Position numbers and translations under genes: made by a program. The notes under the pieces are model-generated. The model worked only from the letters and a program-made list of their open reading frames with translations. It was not told where the DNA came from and made no database searches. A DNA stretch of 64,000 nucleotides, taken from Leisingera aquaemixtae (GTDB lineage: Bacteria; Pseudomonadota; Alphaproteobacteria; Rhodobacterales; Rhodobacteraceae). Numbering within the stretch: position 1 is the stretch's first letter; the number at the start of each line of letters is the position of its first letter. The DNA is taken from positions 186,001 to 250,000 of the forward strand of contig NZ_JAHVJQ010000002.1 in assembly GCF_019801145.1 (NCBI RefSeq), read 5' to 3'. Of the stretch, positions 46,234-53,889 are shown piece after piece.

Positions 46234-46977
46234 ATGACACTTCTAGCAGGGCTTCGCCTCAATTCAGCAAATCAATACTTCTCAGAAGGCGACCCAGTCC
46301 AATGCGGGTCAAGCTATGATCTAACGGTTGGGCAAATCATTGACGGGGAAGGGAAAAGCATACCAGGCCCGTATATATTGAAGCCAGGGCACATGGTGCA
46401 GGTCGTCACCAAGCAGGTCTTTCGCCTGCCTAAGACTGTAACGGGACACGTAACTTGCAAAACCACACTGACCAGAGACGGTATCTGGGCGCTTACAGTC
46501 GGTATCGTCGATCCAGGTTGGGATGCACCGATTGCTACAACTTTGCTGAACTTCGGAAAAGTCGATCATGTGGTTCAGATCGGTGACAAATTTCTAAGAG
46601 TGTCCTTCTTCGAACATGCTGAAGTTGAAGAGAAATTTAGACGAACAAAGCCAAATGAGCTGAACGGCTACATCAACAGTGTGCGGAAGAACGCGGCTGC
46701 TTTCTTCCCGAAAACTTTCCTGGACACAAAGAAGATCTCACAAGAGGCCGGAGAGACAGCTGTTCGCGGGATCCGCAATCAATTTGCAGTTTGGCTCCCC
46801 GTGGTTGCCGTCCTATTTGCTGTGCTGCAATTGTTTGTAGCCTTCGCTCCTTCCTATCTCCCTGGTTGGGGCGGTGCGTCCTTGGAGCAACTCCATGAAG
46901 TTGAGGCTGAACTGCAGATGCTTCGCGTAGAAGTTGACCAGCTTGAGAACTACATTGAGGCCAATGCCCCCCCCTAA
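46234..46977 (+). CDS. dCTP deaminase/dUTPase-fold protein with C-terminal membrane helix
   Basis: This 247-residue protein has a trimeric dUTPase/Dcd-type core in residues 1-135: SSYDLTVGQ, PGHMVQVVTKQVF, CKTTLTRDG and VDPGWDAPIATTLLNFGK. In E. coli Dcd the segment DPGWSGCIVLEFYN carries the catalytic glutamate; the same position here is Thr (residue 103), so catalysis may be lost or changed. A membrane helix lies at about 184-206 and a coiled coil at about 216-242. Membrane anchoring of this fold is unusual. The gene is divergent from a dCMP deaminase. A role as a nucleotide sensor or effector in defence is inference. Confidence 0.72.
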   Translation: MTLLAGLRLNSANQYFSEGDPVQCGSSYDLTVGQIIDGEGKSIPGPYILKPGHMVQVVTKQVFRLPKTVTGHVTCKTTLTRDGIWALTVGIVDPGWDAPIATTLLNFGKVDHVVQIGDKFLRVSFFEHAEVEEKFRRTKPNELNGYINSVRKNAAAFFPKTFLDTKKISQEAGETAVRGIRNQFAVWLPVVAVLFAVLQLFVAFAPSYLPGWGGASLEQLHEVEAELQMLRVEVDQLENYIEANAPP

Positions 46978-47124
46978 ATTGACGAGTTCCGACAGCCAAT
47001 AGGCGAGTCAGGCGGAACGTACATTTCACTGTGGCTGATTTGAGACCAATGGAAGCAATTACGCCTAGATCCGGTTGAAGCTTCCTACTCTGACCAGTTT
47101 CCTGTGCCTGGAAGGAATCATCGC

Positions 47125-48054
47125 ATGCCGACAAAAGTCTTAGAGTTTCATGGGTTTAAGCCGCTCTCTCAGGAAAGCAAAATGTTTGCTTCCCGACGTT
47201 GGTGCCCATTTGTTGACGACAAATGTAAAAAGGCCCGGAGCGGTGGCGCTTGTGCGCTGAAAGCACCGAAATCCGCTCCCGTGATCATCTGCCCAAATCG
47301 CTTGTACGGTAATCAATTTGAGGTGATTGGACGCATCGCGAGACAAGCATTCGGGGACGATTGCGAGCTTGTGACTGACCTAGATGCTGAGGCTAGGCGT
47401 AGAAACGGCACGTTGAGCGGACGCGAGGTCATCGTGTTCGGGCAGGGGTATAGCGGGGAAGTGGGTATCAAAGCCCCAGCGGCTGAAGGAGAATCCGGGT
47501 CTTTCAAAGTAGATTTTTTGCTGACTTCTATCGGGCCAGACCTTGAACCTGAGGCCATAGTGGCTGTCGAAGTCCAGACGATCGACACCACAAACAGCTA
47601 TAAAAAAGCATCAACTAGCTACTACGCTGAACAAAACCATCCAAGCAAATGGGGAGAAGGTGGAACCAACGCAGGTTTCAATTGGGAGAATGTTACTAAG
47701 CGCATCTTGCCCCAGATCATCTACAAGGGACATGCACTTCGACGAGAAAAGTTAGCTCGGCATGGCCTGTTTTTTGTGTTGCCAGATCCGGTTTTACAAA
47801 AAATTCGAACGCGCATTGGTAGCTCTCTCTTGGAGTACCCCAAAGGGCCGGGTACCGTTACTTTTCACTCCTATCAACTAGCAGACGAATGGACAGAGGC
47901 AGAACGCCCGATTGAGCTTGTAACGGAATTCACCACGACTGTTGAGCAAATAGCGTTTGCATTTGTCTCACCTCAAAACCTTCCCCCTCTGGGGATCTAT
48001 GAGGATACAATCTCTGCGAAACTTGCTGCCCTAAGTCGCAAAGCCACTCTGTGA
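47125..48054 (+). CDS. NotI-family restriction endonuclease
   Basis: This 309-residue protein resembles NotI. Four cysteines lie in the NotI order (CPF at 27, C34, C43, CPNR at 56), which in NotI bind iron. A PD-(D/E)XK core follows: KVDFLL (Asp130) and AVEVQTIDTTNSYK (Glu149-x-Gln151), matching the ExQ variant of NotI. The ATG at 47125 follows GGAAGGA. It is convergent with a C5-cytosine methylase 20 bases away, so the two form a type II restriction-modification pair. The target sequence is not known; NotI itself cuts an 8-bp GC site. Confidence 0.8.
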   Translation: MPTKVLEFHGFKPLSQESKMFASRRWCPFVDDKCKKARSGGACALKAPKSAPVIICPNRLYGNQFEVIGRIARQAFGDDCELVTDLDAEARRRNGTLSGREVIVFGQGYSGEVGIKAPAAEGESGSFKVDFLLTSIGPDLEPEAIVAVEVQTIDTTNSYKKASTSYYAEQNHPSKWGEGGTNAGFNWENVTKRILPQIIYKGHALRREKLARHGLFFVLPDPVLQKIRTRIGSSLLEYPKGPGTVTFHSYQLADEWTEAERPIELVTEFTTTVEQIAFAFVSPQNLPPLGIYEDTISAKLAALSRKATL

Positions 48055-48074
48055 CTGTCGGGAGGCAACGTTGC

Positions 48075-49214
48075 TCAGGCCATTGCGGCTTTTTGTGTTT
48101 GAGCGTCGTTTGAGCCTGCTTCGGCTTCCAGAATGGCTTTTCCGATGCACTTTCCCAGCAAAGGCGGGACGGCATTTCCTACTTGGACGAACTGCTCTGT
48201 CCTCGGACCGGTAAAATGAAACCAATCTGGGAATGACTGCAAACGCGCAGCCTCACGAACTGTAATGCTGCGGTCCTGCTCGGGGTGGATGTATGCCCCC
48301 CAGTGAATGTCGCACTTGGTGAGAACGGTGCAAGATAGACCCTCCCAACGCATGCGCCCATATCTTTTCGTGTGATCGCTTCGTTTAGCTCGCTGCATGC
48401 CCGCAGGCAAAAGCTCATGAGGCACATCTCGCCAGCTCCCACCTTGAGGAATGTGCTTCATGCGCTCGAGATTGATCGCACCTAGTTTAGATGCCGAATG
48501 ATTGTGCACCGAGCTCGACCCATTCCTCAGTTCAAGCTGATATTCAGACGTGGCTGGCGTGCGATAGTCGGGTATTCCTTTGTCTTCGCCGTTCATCAAA
48601 CTTGGCAAGTCGGACAGAGCATCGCGAATTGTAGTGAACGGCTTTCGATCCGGTCCGTGGGTTTTCTCAGGCCACACGATTGGAGCCCCTACTCTATTGC
48701 CAAGAAACACCACGCGCCGACGCTCTTGTGGGACGCCATACTCCTCAGCGCGCAAAATTTCAGCTTCGACGGTGTAGCCCAAGTTACGAATTCCAGCCAG
48801 AACAGCCTGGAAAGCTTCTCCTTCCCCGGCAGACATGATGCCCGTAACGTTTTCCATCACAAGCCATTTTGGCATCAGCCCTTCAACGATACGCAGGTAT
48901 TCCTTGAACAAGTGACTTCGTTCATCGTGCATGCCTCGTTGATGGTTGTATACCGAATAACCTTGGCAAGGCGGCCCACCAGCAAGCACATCTAGCTCAT
49001 ACTTTTTTAGCCCCGTCTCTCTCAGAAAATCTTGAGCGGAAAGGTCATAGATCGAGCCAGGCAAGAACTTTGCATCTGGGTGAGTTGCGGCGAACGTATT
49101 CCCTGCATGCGTGTCGATGTCATTTCCAGCTAAGACCTTGAAGCCAGCTTGTCTCAAACCTTCAGACAAGCCGCCAGCACCACAGAAAAGATCGATTACA
49201 CTTGGCCTGCTCAT
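48075..49214 (-). CDS. DNA (cytosine-5) methyltransferase
   Basis: This 379-residue C5 methylase shows the motifs in order: DLFCGAGGLSEGL (I), GGPPCQGYS (IV, catalytic Cys near residue 83), MENVTG (VI), QERRRVVFLGN (VIII) and VQVGNAVPPLLG (X). The recognition region between VIII and IX is of moderate size. It protects host DNA from the neighbouring NotI-like enzyme. The genes converge, so expression of the two is not simply coupled. The ATG lies at 49214 after an unremarkable leader. Confidence 0.92.
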   Translation of the reverse strand: MSRPSVIDLFCGAGGLSEGLRQAGFKVLAGNDIDTHAGNTFAATHPDAKFLPGSIYDLSAQDFLRETGLKKYELDVLAGGPPCQGYSVYNHQRGMHDERSHLFKEYLRIVEGLMPKWLVMENVTGIMSAGEGEAFQAVLAGIRNLGYTVEAEILRAEEYGVPQERRRVVFLGNRVGAPIVWPEKTHGPDRKPFTTIRDALSDLPSLMNGEDKGIPDYRTPATSEYQLELRNGSSSVHNHSASKLGAINLERMKHIPQGGSWRDVPHELLPAGMQRAKRSDHTKRYGRMRWEGLSCTVLTKCDIHWGAYIHPEQDRSITVREAARLQSFPDWFHFTGPRTEQFVQVGNAVPPLLGKCIGKAILEAEAGSNDAQTQKAAMA

Positions 49215-49558
49215 GATGCACTACCTACCTAGTCGATTTGCAGGGATTTCTGATAATGTGCCTGCATCTTGTCCACCCTTTTTTGCTTCATACAACCAGT
49301 TGTGCAGGCGCAAATCAACATTGGGAATAGGATAGAGCAGGTGTTCTTAATACGTTCTTATCGGCAGGTGATCTGCACTGCAAGGCCCACAATGGGAGAC
49401 TTTGAACCATGGTAGCCACCAACTCAGCATTCGCACGCATATCTAGTAGCCTGGAGACGAAGCCTGGGCCAGATTTCTATCACTTTCTTCTCCATAGCAT
49501 GTGAACTTCGTACGTTCGTTGTGCGTTTCTGCTTCCCGCTTTTGATTTCATCTCTGTG
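49215..49558. other. Non-coding gap between methylase and second integrase
   Basis: No gene is supported in these 344 bases. Two GTTCTTA words occur 11 bp apart at 49343 and 49354, and the sequence is A+T-rich, probably holding the methylase promoter. I see no clear attachment site for the second integrase. Confidence 0.5.
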
Positions 49559-50491
49559 TCAGAACAGTAAGCCTGTTGGGTTATCTTCGAACAGATTGGC
49601 CAACCTAATGTACCGTTCCATAGTCGCGCTGGATGCGTGTCCTGTCTGCCGTCGAACAGCATGCTCCGGAGCGCCTGCCATGATAGCACTCGTCACAAAG
49701 CCGGCTCGCAAGGAATGTCCTGAGTACTCATCCGGCTTCAAACCAATTCGCGCGACATGGCGTTTGACAATTTTCGCGACGGCTTCGTTTGAAAGCCTGC
49801 GCCTACTTATCCGTCCGCCCTTAAGACACGATTTGAAAGCTGCACCCTTTTGCGCACCCATTTCTGCAAGCCAAGCTTCCAAGAACCTGATTGGGCAGTA
49901 GCGGGTTCGGCCAAACTGGATAGCGACCAAGCGACCACATCCAGCCTGGTCAGTTTTACTACGCTTTATTGTCATGCGAACACCCGCGGGTACAAATTCG
50001 ATGTCTTCGACGTTGGTTCCCACCAGCTCAGACCGGCGCAGTCCGCCCGCAAACCCAATCGTTAGAAGGGCAGCGTCGCGCTTCCCGATGGTGCTTCCCG
50101 GCAAGCTATCCAGAATTTCCCGCAGGTGCTCGATGAGAAGTGGCTCTACAGCGCGTTGGGGTTTTCCATGAAGCCGGGCCAGACCTCGGACTGTAGAGAC
50201 CACGAGGCGGCTTTTGACGGGATTTGGCGTGTGTCCAAGGGTTGAATGTAGAGACGACAGAGAAGCCAGCTGCCGCTTGATGGTGGCGACCGTGCAATTG
50301 TTTGCACGGAAGGCAACGAACGCAGCGATCTGCTCGGGGGAAGATGGGATGGAGCCACCCCACTTCAAAAAGCTGGTTACATCGGACCTATATGCGCGGC
50401 GTGTGTTTGCTGCATAGGCCGCTTCCAGGAGGTCGTTCGCCCCAATTCTGCCGGGTGTGTTATCATCTGAGGGTTTCTTCAGGTCTCTCAT
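49559..50491 (-). CDS. Tyrosine recombinase/integrase (second integrase)
   Basis: This 310-residue tyrosine recombinase has an N-terminal core-binding domain (TRRAYRSDVTSFLKW). The catalytic residues are Arg in GFAGGLRRSELV, His-x-x-Arg in SGHSLRAGF, His in TGHASSATM and Tyr in ERYIRL. Its relation to the island boundaries is unclear because no att repeat is seen beside it. It follows the RarA-C-like gene by 24 bases on the same strand. One copy of the GTGCAA-N4-TTGCAC palindrome lies within it. It may be a remnant of an older element or a cargo recombinase. Confidence 0.9.
   Translation of the reverse strand: MRDLKKPSDDNTPGRIGANDLLEAAYAANTRRAYRSDVTSFLKWGGSIPSSPEQIAAFVAFRANNCTVATIKRQLASLSSLHSTLGHTPNPVKSRLVVSTVRGLARLHGKPQRAVEPLLIEHLREILDSLPGSTIGKRDAALLTIGFAGGLRRSELVGTNVEDIEFVPAGVRMTIKRSKTDQAGCGRLVAIQFGRTRYCPIRFLEAWLAEMGAQKGAAFKSCLKGGRISRRRLSNEAVAKIVKRHVARIGLKPDEYSGHSLRAGFVTSAIMAGAPEHAVRRQTGHASSATMERYIRLANLFEDNPTGLLF
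50290..50309. repeat. Palindrome copy 1 (CCGTGCAA-N4-TTGCACGG)
   Basis: Perfect 8-bp arms with spacer TTGT lie inside the second integrase gene. This is the longest-armed of four copies in the island. Confidence 0.85.
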
Positions 50492-50515
50492 GATTTTGCC
50501 TCCGATAATGGAAGG

Positions 50516-51619
50516 TTATCGGAGGTAGACGTGCAGAGCGTCGGCCCGACATTCGTTCAGGAGATCAAACTCGTCCCGCAGAATTGACATGGCCTCGGGC
50601 ACAGTACAGTCGGGAATACCCCATCCAAGGCCCGTAGCTTGGCATTTCAGTTCGGAGGCTAACGACCAATCGAGGCGGCGGCGCAATTGACCGCAGTCCA
50701 GCCGGAACACCAGCGCTCCAACCACCTTCGATCTAGAAACCGAGCCATCCATCGCATCTGCCAGAAACGCTTTCATACGAGACGACCTGCTAGCAAATTT
50801 CCTGAAACCAGCTAGGCCGATCCGTGTGTGCTGTCCCAGAACCCAAACCGGTACTGCTGTATCGTCGGGAGCGGGCAATAAAGGGTCATCAATTTCTGTT
50901 GATACTTGATCGCCTTCCGAACCCGCGACGAACAACATCGGGGAAAGAATTGAGCCAGTGCGCAGAAGGCCCAAAATCGCGGTTTCTTGAACAGCATTGG
51001 ATGCGGCTTCAACACCGATTACCTGTATTGCCTCTAGCCACCTTCGCCGCCTGATACCAACTGCCGGTACATCTCCCGCGCAGCCGGCAAGCAGAGCTAA
51101 GCGATTTGCTCTTTCAAGCACCCCGCCTTCTGTTTGAAGACCAAAGGGCAGCGATCCTGGGAAATTTTCGTCTGCATACATGGTGCGAGCCTCTCGCAGG
51201 CTGATTGAACGGGAGATGACGTCGTAAAGGTCATCAGGCGTTCTGTCCTTCGTTGAGGAGCACATGATCTCAATGAGCGCTGTTGCGACTTTTAGACATC
51301 CCCCCAGTTGTTCACGCAATTCCGGTTCTGTTCCCGCTAGGATCGCCATCATTGTGACGTCCAAATCAGCTACGCCAATGTCTTCCATCCCGATAACCGG
51401 CAAGCGTTTCCAGAAATACGCAGGGTGATTCTCGAGAAGGTAGCTCGCCGCTTGCCAAGCAAGCTCAGGTTCATCCCTTCGAATTGATTTCTGTAGCAGG
51501 CTGGCCGCCAGGTACCGGTCTAAAACTGGACTATGAACCAGGCATCGCGGTTTGAAGCGGGACACCAGCCCATACATCTTGTCCCGAACTGCTGTCTCGT
51601 AGTGATCGTGTGCAATCAA
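50516..51619 (-). CDS. Protein resembling the RarA/MgsA C-terminal region
   Basis: This protein of about 367 residues has an N-terminal part (ASLLQKSIRRDEPELAWQAASYLL, ...RLPVIGMEDIGVADLD) that recalls the C-terminal oligomerisation region of RarA/MgsA (HKSxRGSDPDAA...RLVRxASEDIGLAD). The AAA ATPase part of RarA is absent: no Walker motifs are seen. The start is uncertain; TTG at 51619 follows AGGAGGGG, while a TTG at 51661 is possible. It is encoded upstream of the second integrase with a TTCCGACA repeat cluster and a palindrome in its upstream gap. The function is unknown; a link to replication or recombination is suggested only by the similarity. Confidence 0.55.
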   Translation of the reverse strand: MIAHDHYETAVRDKMYGLVSRFKPRCLVHSPVLDRYLAASLLQKSIRRDEPELAWQAASYLLENHPAYFWKRLPVIGMEDIGVADLDVTMMAILAGTEPELREQLGGCLKVATALIEIMCSSTKDRTPDDLYDVISRSISLREARTMYADENFPGSLPFGLQTEGGVLERANRLALLAGCAGDVPAVGIRRRRWLEAIQVIGVEAASNAVQETAILGLLRTGSILSPMLFVAGSEGDQVSTEIDDPLLPAPDDTAVPVWVLGQHTRIGLAGFRKFASRSSRMKAFLADAMDGSVSRSKVVGALVFRLDCGQLRRRLDWSLASELKCQATGLGWGIPDCTVPEAMSILRDEFDLLNECRADALHVYLR

Positions 51620-51746
51620 AAGTTGCCCCTCCTGAAGTTCCGGAGGGCTATAGATCCCCAATCCAGTCTAATCTTTACGATCCTCTGGTCAATTAAAGTT
51701 ATTATTTTCAATTACTTGATAGAAATCACATCTTCTCCTCCATTTT

Positions 51747-51764
51747 CGTGCAATCAGTTGCACG
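51747..51764. repeat. Palindrome copy 2 (CGTGCAA-N4-TTGCACG)
   Basis: Perfect 7-bp arms with spacer TCAG lie in the non-coding region upstream of the RarA-C-like gene. Confidence 0.85.
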
Positions 51765-51796
51765 GCAATCTGCAAGCCTCCAAAGGGGATCGTTCC

Positions 51797-51928
51797 TTCC
51801 GACATTTCCGACAACTCGGATGCCGCTAGCTGCCGTATTCCGACAAAGCTTCGGCCTTAGCATCCCTTGGACTGGCACCACGTTGCGAGTTTCGTCGGAA
51901 ATTCAACAGTTCCGACAATCAGCCGACA
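51797..51928. repeat. Cluster of TTCCGACA repeats (iteron-like)
   Basis: TTCCGACA occurs at 51797, 51806, 51838 and 51910, an inverted 7-base match lies at 51894, and a partial copy (GCCGACA) at 51922. Together with palindrome copy 2 it fills the 51620-51970 gap, which holds no gene. Such direct repeats can be regulator or replication-initiator sites. Confidence 0.6.
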
Positions 51929-51970
51929 AGCAGTGGAAGATACATTTATCTCTCAGTCACCCCACACAAT

Positions 51971-52363
51971 TTATTTTGCGGATGTCACCCCAGCAGGCCC
52001 ATCGGCGTCGCCAACAAACACAACAAACTGTCCATTCGAAGCTTTACTCAGTTCATAGAAGTCACGGCTGTTGCAGGAGACTTCATACCTGTCAGTACGG
52101 AGGTTGTGGACAGCGTACACAGGGGGAGGGCAAGGCCGCCCGCTACTTGTCAACGCTCGTCTGATGACCTTACCCTCTGAGTCGCTGAGTACAGTCATCC
52201 CTGGATGCTCTCCGGGTTTGTACGGGTCATAGGGGCCGCTAGGTTGATCCTCATACTTTCCCGCAAAATACAGAACACTTACGACCACTCCTCCGATTAG
52301 CCCCCAACGGATGGACTTCTTCCAATCGTCTGCATCTAGGCGACTGTCCTTCGAAGGTTCCAT
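51971..52363 (-). CDS. Hypothetical single-pass membrane protein
   Basis: This protein of about 130 residues has one hydrophobic helix (IRWGLIGGVVVSVLYFAG) near residue 20. The likely extracytoplasmic domain of about 90 residues (KYEDQPSGPYDPYKPGEHPG, RALTSSGRPCPPPVYAVHNLRTDRYEVSCN) contains two cysteines. The ATG at 52363 is favoured because GGAGAAG precedes it; an ATG four codons upstream also fits. The family is not recognised. It could be an immunity or effector membrane protein of a defence locus, which is speculation. Confidence 0.55.
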   Translation of the reverse strand: MEPSKDSRLDADDWKKSIRWGLIGGVVVSVLYFAGKYEDQPSGPYDPYKPGEHPGMTVLSDSEGKVIRRALTSSGRPCPPPVYAVHNLRTDRYEVSCNSRDFYELSKASNGQFVVFVGDADGPAGVTSAK

Positions 52364-52383
52364 CTGCTTCTCCATTTGGTTTC

Positions 52384-52396
52384 ATGCTGTCAGCAT
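52384..52396. repeat. Short inverted repeat upstream of the membrane-protein gene
   Basis: ATGCTG-T-CAGCAT, a 13-base inverted repeat, sits 21 bases before the start of the minus-strand membrane gene. It is a possible operator. Confidence 0.4.
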
Positions 52397-52565
52397 TTTG
52401 GTTTTCTGAGGTTGAAGCGTTCCTCGACCACATGGCCTTGAAATCTATGCCTCTGCTACCTGGTCTCCTCTGCACCTAGGGTGGCGATGCAGAAAATAGG
52501 TTCTTAACACGAATGTATGTTATAACCGGTCGATTTAAAACAGGTGAAGTCGCACAGATTCCTGT

Positions 52566-52820
52566 GTGAAGACGACTGTGAAAAGCCCCCTACGAGACGT
52601 GCTTGCTCGCAACATGAGAATGCTGCGGGCGGAGCGGGGCTGGAGCCAGGAGTTTCTAGCCGGGGAAGCAAAATTGAACCGGACTTATCTCAGTGCTGTA
52701 GAGAGGTCCGAGCAGAACATATCACTGGATAACATCTACAAGGTTGCGGTTGCCCTCGGAGTTCCTGCCAGAGATCTTCTTGACCCTTTGCTTACGCAAA
52801 GTAAAAAACAATCTCTCTAG
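52566..52820 (+). CDS. XRE-family (Cro/C1-type) helix-turn-helix regulator
   Basis: This 84-residue protein is almost entirely one HTH domain: VLARNMRMLRAERGWSQEFLAGEAKLNRTYLSAVERSEQNISLDNIYKVAVALGV. It starts with GTG at 52566; no strong ribosome site is seen. Small XRE proteins in restriction-modification and defence islands act as controllers of expression. The GTGCAA-N4-TTGCAC palindromes or the ATGCTG-CAGCAT repeat could be its operators; this is not shown. Confidence 0.9.
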   Translation: MKTTVKSPLRDVLARNMRMLRAERGWSQEFLAGEAKLNRTYLSAVERSEQNISLDNIYKVAVALGVPARDLLDPLLTQSKKQSL

Positions 52821-52923
52821 GCTCCCTTATCTTCCGTGCCAAGCTGACCATTCAAGATTACCAAATTCGTGCAATCCATGTAAGTGTTGCAACCGGCTTC
52901 AACTCGATGCCTGTAGTTAGCGC

Positions 52924-53796
52924 CTACCCATTTATCTTATAAACCTTGGATCTTACACCCAGAAGTTTTGCCCTGGCTGCGAGTTCTGAGGGCAGTTCTC
53001 GCTCAGTCAAGAGGATCGCGCGTACGGCTACTTCCACTGGCAGGCGTGTTGCCCGGACCACCTCTCGATACTTTATGCACTGGTATATCCCGCGGCGGAG
53101 ATCATCGTTGCTCGACAAGCAGGACTTGACCTCTACAACAGCGAACTCCTCTCCTCGCGTGAAGAGAACATCAACCCGATCGCCGGACAGCAGATCGCTT
53201 TCCGCAACTCCTTCGTAGCCCTTCGGGAGGCCGATCTCGCGTGGATTGTCTCGAGCCCACTCCTTCAGCCGTTGGTGCTGCTTACTCTCGCCCCTGCCGC
53301 GCGGAAATTCCGTTTCGGCTTGCTTGCCGTCCTGCTCCGTGAACCTCTTTCGCTCAAGCTTGCTAGGGCGGTCGCCAAAGGCCTCCTGAAAAATTCGATT
53401 CCAGCCTTCATACTGTTTGACCGCCTCTCGAACGTTCCTCACGACATCAAGCTTCTGACCCTTGTCTAATTGCTCCCACCGTTGACCACGCTTCTCTCGC
53501 CAAAGATTGTCATAGTATCCTGCAAAGCCCTTGCCCGGAATTCCCAAGGTGTTGGTAACTATTGCGTTGATAGGAGGGGCATTCTTCGCAACGGACATAA
53601 TCTCGTTCATCATCTTGCCAGCAACACCGCCGATGTGGAGGCTAAAGATCTTAGTGGTCCCTAACTCGCGTTCCAGCATCTCGGCGGCTTCACCGTAGGT
53701 AACGAAGGGCTCATCCATCGTTTCCAGTTTCTCTAGCAGCAGGGAGAGCAAGTAAGGTGCACCTTTGCGATTGAGCCAATTTCTCTCGTAAGTCAT
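52924..53796 (-). CDS. PD-(D/E)XK nuclease-like protein
   Basis: This protein of about 290 residues has an N-terminal winged-helix-like region (YGEAAEMLERELGTTKIFSLHIGGVAGKMM) and a C-terminal nuclease core. The core contains ESKQHQRLKEWARDNP, RVDVLFTRGEEFAVVEVKS (Asp-x14-Glu-x-Lys) and a following YQCIKYREV helix. It lacks a helicase or methylase partner. It lies 93 bases after the reverse-transcriptase gene on the same strand, and a stem-loop sits between them. The ATG at 53796 follows AGGTGGGG; an ATG seven codons upstream is possible. Confidence 0.75.
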   Translation of the reverse strand: MTYERNWLNRKGAPYLLSLLLEKLETMDEPFVTYGEAAEMLERELGTTKIFSLHIGGVAGKMMNEIMSVAKNAPPINAIVTNTLGIPGKGFAGYYDNLWREKRGQRWEQLDKGQKLDVVRNVREAVKQYEGWNRIFQEAFGDRPSKLERKRFTEQDGKQAETEFPRGRGESKQHQRLKEWARDNPREIGLPKGYEGVAESDLLSGDRVDVLFTRGEEFAVVEVKSCLSSNDDLRRGIYQCIKYREVVRATRLPVEVAVRAILLTERELPSELAARAKLLGVRSKVYKING

Positions 53797-53848
53797 TCGC
53801 GCACCCCACCTTTCCATCAGTTTCTCACATGAGCATTCAAGTAATGGG

Positions 53849-53872
53849 GGAAGTCAATGCTGGGTGACTTCC
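53849..53872 (-). other. Stem-loop between RT and nuclease genes
   Basis: GGAAGTCA at 53849-53856 pairs with TGACTTCC at 53865-53872 around an 8-base loop, extendable by G-T pairs. It has no T-run, so it looks less like a terminator than like an RNA structural element. Confidence 0.45.
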
Positions 53873-53889
53873 TTGGCGGCAACAGCGTA

